Positions 24,809-28,706 of a stretch of DNA of 28,706 nt are shown here, piece by piece. Source of the stretch: Muellerivita sp035541195 (GTDB lineage Bacteria; Oederibacteriota; Muellerivitia; Muellerivitales; Muellerivitaceae); the NCBI GenBank assembly GCA_035541195.1, contig DATKNU010000241.1, forward strand, positions 1-28,706, in the 5' to 3' direction. The translations under genes were made by a program, and so were the position numbers. Numbering within the stretch: the stretch's first letter is position 1; each line of letters starts with the position of its first letter. The notes below the pieces were generated by a model. That model saw only the letters and a program-made list of their open reading frames with translations. It ran no database searches and was not told the DNA's origin.

Positions 24809-24917
24809 GAATCCTCCAAGTCAATGGGCTGAACCGGCGGGTGAATAATGCGTTCCCAGGAATATAAGACGGGGAAGTCCCGGGAAGTTACAGCGCCCGC
24901 TTAAGTTTTCAGGGGCT

Positions 24918-25250
24918 TCACAAAAGCTTTTCCACCTTGGCGGCGCAAATCAGGTCGTTTTGGGACAATCCCCCGATGGCGTGGGTGCGGTAGCGCACCC
25001 GGCAGGCCTTATAGCCCACTTCAAGGTCCGGGTGGTGGTCTTCCCGGTGGGCGATGAAGGCCACCGCGTTCACGAAAGCCATCGTCTCATAGAAATTCTT
25101 GAAGGAAAAAACCTTGGCGATGGCGCCCTTTTCCAACACCCAGCCCGGCAGGGCCCGAAGGGCCTCGCGCGCCTCGGCCTCGCTTAAAGGCGGCACGCCG
25201 CCTTCGCAGGGTTCGCAATGTTGGGAGCTAAGCGGTTGGGAAGATTCCAA
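24918..25250 (-). CDS. Pterin-4a-carbinolamine dehydratase (4a-hydroxytetrahydrobiopterin dehydratase)
   Basis: The 110-residue protein has the family signature EDHHPDLEVGY (70-80) followed by VRYRTHAIGGLSQND. His72, His73 and His90 are the usual active-site residues. It dehydrates 4a-hydroxytetrahydropterins, and is found in bacteria without phenylalanine hydroxylase, in pterin or molybdopterin-related roles. Length is normal. The start is a TTG at 25248-25250 with AAGG upstream; the next in-frame start is not clearly better. HCEPC at 11-15 is common in bacterial members. It sits 33 bases downstream of the prepilin-like gene, but their functions look unrelated. Confidence 0.9.
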   Translation of the reverse strand: MESSQPLSSQHCEPCEGGVPPLSEAEAREALRALPGWVLEKGAIAKVFSFKNFYETMAFVNAVAFIAHREDHHPDLEVGYKACRVRYRTHAIGGLSQNDLICAAKVEKLL

Positions 25251-25283
25251 AAAGGGCCTTGCTGGGTTTTAAAGGGGCGCCGG

Positions 25284-26429
25284 TTACCAGATGTCCCGGG
25301 CGTTGGTGATCATGCTGTTGTCGTTCCAGGTGCCGCCCGTGCCCGAGGCCCCCGAGGCGATGACCAGGGAGCGGATCAAAACTTCCAATCCCGCGCCGTT
25401 CCCCGAGAGCCCCACCTCGAACCCGCCGGGGAAAGCCCCCGAGGCCGTGGCGTAAAGGGGCACGGCCGCGCTGCCCATGAAGCCGCTGGTATTGCCGCTG
25501 ATCCCGTAATTAAAGCCGTTGCTGATGATCCCGGATGAAACCTGGGTCAAATTGACCGCGGGCTGGGCCTCGGGGATTTTGTAGCTGCTGAGCGCGGTGG
25601 AGCCGATCCCACTGGTACTCAATTGGTAGAAGGCCTGGGTGGGGTCGGTGGCGTCCGGATCCCAAGCCACCGTCACGGCCTGGTAGCCCGAGGCCACCGG
25701 CGGGTTGGCCAGCCAGGAAGCCGCCTTGGTTTGAAGGTTCGTATCCGGGATGTCGTTGATTTCGCGGTAGTCGGCGAATTGGATGCTCTGCCACTCCATC
25801 AGGTTGTAGTCGGTGGCGTTTTTGACTTGCCGGACGCCCGTCGTCGTCAGGTAATAGAAATAAAACCGGTAGACGTCGATCACCACCACCGCGGGCAGGG
25901 TGGAAGTCACCGAACCGTTCACGACGGTCTGGGAAACCCCCGTGCCCGAAATCGTCATGGGGGCGAAATAGCCCTTGTAGGTGCCGCCGGTCTTGATGGT
26001 CTGGGAAGTGTCATAGCAACCCATCAAGAGGCAATTGCCGAAGAAAGAGGCGCCCTGGGAAGGCGACAAGGAACCGGAAGCGATGGTCTGGGCCACCGCC
26101 ATTTTGGACCCCGTGAGGGTGGGTGGATCGGAGGCCGTGATGGAAATCGCGGCCACGAAGGACGTGCCGTCCGAACCAGTGGCCGGGGGCAGGGGCCCCT
26201 GGAAAAGGTGCCGGGACTGGATGATGCGCTCGTGGATGCGGTTGAGGGTCTGCTCATTGAGCGTCTGCAGGCGGATGTGCATCTCATCCGAAGCCATGCC
26301 CTGGCGGGTCTTGATGAAGATCATGATGACCGCCGGCGTGATGATGCCCATGACCGACACGTAGATCAAAAGCTCGATCATGGTCTGGGCCTTGGCGCTG
26401 AGCTTGCCGGTCTTGCCGCGGAAGAGCAT
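25284..26429 (-). CDS. Prepilin-like (type IV pilin/pseudopilin) protein
   Basis: The 381-residue protein has a class III signal peptide: a short basic leader (MLFRGKTGKLSAKA) and QTMIELLIYVSVMGIITPAVIMIF, where Glu at position 5 after the predicted cut (after Ala14) and the hydrophobic helix match the prepilin peptidase substrate pattern (canonical G|FTLIE). The rest is Gly/Ser/Thr-rich with VVVIDVYRFYFYYLTTTGVRQVK, as in PulJ/GspJ-type or minor-pilin proteins, but longer than a typical minor pilin. The ATG at 26427-26429 begins 8 bases after the upstream stop. The upstream long secreted protein probably shares its operon. I cannot say which machine it belongs to. Confidence 0.75.
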   Translation of the reverse strand: MLFRGKTGKLSAKAQTMIELLIYVSVMGIITPAVIMIFIKTRQGMASDEMHIRLQTLNEQTLNRIHERIIQSRHLFQGPLPPATGSDGTSFVAAISITASDPPTLTGSKMAVAQTIASGSLSPSQGASFFGNCLLMGCYDTSQTIKTGGTYKGYFAPMTISGTGVSQTVVNGSVTSTLPAVVVIDVYRFYFYYLTTTGVRQVKNATDYNLMEWQSIQFADYREINDIPDTNLQTKAASWLANPPVASGYQAVTVAWDPDATDPTQAFYQLSTSGIGSTALSSYKIPEAQPAVNLTQVSSGIISNGFNYGISGNTSGFMGSAAVPLYATASGAFPGGFEVGLSGNGAGLEVLIRSLVIASGASGTGGTWNDNSMITNARDIW

Positions 26430-26437
26430 GGCCGCGC

Positions 26438-28706
26438 CTACCGGTCCACGGTCAAGGTGATGGTGTGGAAACTGTAGTGCAGGGGATAACCCTGGCGGTA
26501 AACCTCGCACCTCACGTCATAGTCGGCCTGCGGGAAGGCGGTGGTGTCCGACACGTTCCAGGCGAAGGTCACCGGGAAGCTAGTGGTGGTCACCGCGTAA
26601 GTGCCGTTGTAGATCCCCGTTTGGGCTTGGCCCGCGATGGTGGCCCCCGTGCTCATGTAATACCAGGTCGCCGGATTATTCGAGAGGGCGTATTTAAAGT
26701 TTAACTGGAGCACCTGGGTGGAGGCCTCGCTGTAGGTGCTGGCCGTCAGGGGCGCCGAGGTGGTGTAGCCCGGGTATTCTTGGGTATAAAAATTACCCGA
26801 GGTGGACGTCAGCCCGCCGAAGCGGTACCAGGGGTTGGTGGTGCTGGCCACCGCGCTGTTGACCACCACATGGATCACCGAGGGGTTCTGATACTGGCCC
26901 GTGGGCGCTTCGGGCGTGTCTTCCTCGATGAGCGGCAATTGGACAATATGGCCCGTCTGGGTCACGGCGGCCATCAACCCGCCGTCCAAGAAAGTGCGCA
27001 ACAAGAAAACCATGGAGGTCTTGCCCAATTGCTCGGGGCCGAATTGGGCCGAGGTGGCGAGCCCCGATTCGATCAGGTAGGCCCTTTGGGAAGCCGCGTT
27101 GGACAATTGCACCACGCCGGTGCCGTGCCAAGTGCCCGTGTTGGTATCGTCCGAGTTGTAGAAAATCCGGCTGGTGCCGCTGATGGCGGGGATCGACAGG
27201 GTCACCGGGGTGCTGTAGCCGTTGTTGTAGCCGTTGTTCGTGACCGCGATGCCCCATTCGGGCGGCTTGGGCGTGCCCGAGGTGGCGGTAAAGTTGATGT
27301 CCCAAGGGCGGGTGCAGCTCACCGAACCCGACAAGGGAACCCCAAAAATGCTGAAACAAGTGGTGGCCAAGCTCAGGATGGCGCCGGTCTGGCTGTTGTT
27401 GGGCCCGCCGTCGTGTTCCAAGGTGTTGCCCGTGATCAGCCCGCTGGTGGTGCCGCCCGCGAAGGACTGGCAACCCCAAGGCCCGGGCGATTTGCCGATT
27501 TCCCCCCCGGGCACGAACCCTTGGGTGGTGGTGTAGGTGATGGAACCGGCTTTGACCGTCGTGGAAAGGTTGGCCGGATCCTCCCGGTAAAAGCTCACCG
27601 GATTGGTGGCCGCGGAAAAGATGGAGGTCGCCATGGCGGCGGTGGGCAGGTTGCCGTTCTTGTACCAGAAGCTGGCGAACTGGCTGTCGGGATACAGTTC
27701 TCCCAGCCAGGGCTTGGCGTACCACATATCGGTGGAAACGCCCCCCGACTTGCCCACGTTGGCGGGAATGCGCACATAGGTGCGGGAAGAGCCCGCCCAA
27801 GACTCGGTCACGATTTCATTTACCTGCTTCAAGGTGGCGACCTTGGTGGTGGTCCAGGGGGTTCCGTTATAGCTCACGCTGTTGGAGAAGGGCGATTGGT
27901 CATAGCCGATCTCGCCCCCAAAACCCATGTAATAGTCGCTCCAGCCGTTGACGTTGCTCCATATGGAAGTCGTGGCCAAAAGCCCATTGCGCAGGGTTTG
28001 GAAATAACGGGGTACGTCCTCGTTCATCAAAATGGGACCGCTGGAGGCCGTCGTGCCCCAGCCATCGTCGGTATTGAGGAACCCCAAATAGCCGTCCACG
28101 CCCGTGCTGCCGTTGGTAATGTCCTTAAACCACCAGTTGTAACTGCAGGGGCCGATGGTGACCAAGCCCGACACCTGGGGGCCGCCCACCTTCACGTCCA
28201 AATAGGGGCAGTCGCGCGGGTCACCCATGTATTGGTACCTTTCGGTATAGGGCGGCGGCGTCTTGCCGAACCAAGCGTAGGTCCGGGACAAATTGGTGGG
28301 GACGTCGTTTAAGACGATTGTGGTTCCCGGGATCGTGGCGCCCGCCGAAGCCGTCACGGCGGATAAGGCGACCCCCGCCTGGGACGTTGTGACGCCCGCG
28401 CCGATGCGGGTTTCCACCGTCAAGGGACCCGCCGCCCCGATGCTGACCGGCACGTTGTTGAGCTGGATGATCCAGCGGGCGGTGTTCTTGGGGGCGGTGG
28501 AAACCGCGTAAGAAAGATCCTGGCTGGTAAAGGTATAGCTGTTGAAACTGGTGACCGGCGCGGTGACGTCCGCGCTGCAGGGAATATATTCCAGCCCGAA
28601 AAGTTGGTTGAGGGGATTCAGGCCCGTGGCCGAGTTAACCCCGGTGACGCCGGTCGCCTGGGGGCAACGCAGACGGGTGTTATAAAGCGTGATGAGGGTA
28701 TTGGCC
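26438..28706 (-). CDS. Very large secreted protein, N-terminus outside the window, unknown function
   Basis: The frame is open from the stop at 26438 to the right edge with no stop codon, at least 756 codons. A GTG at 28453 is only an internal possibility and not a supported start, since codons continue in coding style beyond it (the edge reads ANTLITLYNTRLRCPQATGV). It is rich in Gly, Thr, Ser, Asn and aromatic residues, with few Lys, typical of exported beta-rich surface proteins. The last 90 residues look like an Ig/fibronectin-like domain ending FHTITLTVDR. No recognised catalytic motif is seen. The prepilin-like gene follows 8 bases later, so it may be a pilus-associated, long minor pilin or adhesin (inference). 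Confidence 0.7.
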   Translation of the reverse strand, partial: ANTLITLYNTRLRCPQATGVTGVNSATGLNPLNQLFGLEYIPCSADVTAPVTSFNSYTFTSQDLSYAVSTAPKNTARWIIQLNNVPVSIGAAGPLTVETRIGAGVTTSQAGVALSAVTASAGATIPGTTIVLNDVPTNLSRTYAWFGKTPPPYTERYQYMGDPRDCPYLDVKVGGPQVSGLVTIGPCSYNWWFKDITNGSTGVDGYLGFLNTDDGWGTTASSGPILMNEDVPRYFQTLRNGLLATTSIWSNVNGWSDYYMGFGGEIGYDQSPFSNSVSYNGTPWTTTKVATLKQVNEIVTESWAGSSRTYVRIPANVGKSGGVSTDMWYAKPWLGELYPDSQFASFWYKNGNLPTAAMATSIFSAATNPVSFYREDPANLSTTVKAGSITYTTTQGFVPGGEIGKSPGPWGCQSFAGGTTSGLITGNTLEHDGGPNNSQTGAILSLATTCFSIFGVPLSGSVSCTRPWDINFTATSGTPKPPEWGIAVTNNGYNNGYSTPVTLSIPAISGTSRIFYNSDDTNTGTWHGTGVVQLSNAASQRAYLIESGLATSAQFGPEQLGKTSMVFLLRTFLDGGLMAAVTQTGHIVQLPLIEEDTPEAPTGQYQNPSVIHVVVNSAVASTTNPWYRFGGLTSTSGNFYTQEYPGYTTSAPLTASTYSEASTQVLQLNFKYALSNNPATWYYMSTGATIAGQAQTGIYNGTYAVTTTSFPVTFAWNVSDTTAFPQADYDVRCEVYRQGYPLHYSFHTITLTVDR

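Overview
The window is GC-rich bacterial DNA from a Gram-negative organism. Evidence for an outer membrane comes from two beta-barrel proteins with signal peptides and aromatic C-termini, a lipoprotein with a Thr-Pro linker, and pilin-like genes. The sequence alone does not give the phylum. The two-subunit ferredoxin-dependent 2-oxoacid oxidoreductase, the actinobacterial/acidobacterial-style succinate dehydrogenase, the DUF5939 cyclase and the Pro/Thr linkers suggest an uncultured or deep-branching lineage rather than a well-studied proteobacterium. I see no tRNA, rRNA, CRISPR array, transposase or phage gene. No stretch of more than 300 bases lacks a gene.

Layout. 1-5256 (minus strand) is a central-carbon block: korA-korB (2-oxoacid:ferredoxin oxidoreductase) ending at a good terminator, then a thioredoxin-reductase-like ferredoxin-NAD(P) reductase, then the succinate dehydrogenase membrane anchor and the start of sdhA, which runs off the left edge. 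Together they would oxidise 2-oxoglutarate to succinyl-CoA, pass ferredoxin electrons to NAD(P), and oxidise succinate. 5412-8869 holds cell-envelope genes: a secreted Pro-rich protein, a large outer-membrane barrel and a Thr-Pro-rich lipoprotein. 9056-10539 has a small DUF486 membrane protein and a secreted alpha/beta hydrolase. 10625-14114 is a two-gene nuoL-nuoM operon with no other complex I gene beside it; its proton-channel residues are heavily altered. 14296-16505 has a small outer-membrane barrel and gnd (6-phosphogluconate dehydrogenase), whose 3' end is duplicated. 16766-18843 is a translationally coupled pair: a DUF1259-like secreted protein and an MFS transporter. 18988-22868 (plus strand) is a fused ABC permease, its ATPase and a DedA protein, behind a strong sigma-70-type promoter. 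22937-24808 is an SRPBCC-DUF5939-class III cyclase. 24918-28706 is a pterin dehydratase, a prepilin-like protein and a very long secreted protein open at the right edge.

Most worth a second look: the NuoL/NuoM pair lacking many conserved ionisable residues; the 58-base duplication of the gnd 3' end; three intergenic inverted repeats built from short tandem units; the structured double terminator-like element before nuoL; and the cyclase whose transition-state arginine is a lysine. I did not find an obvious new defence or mobile system.
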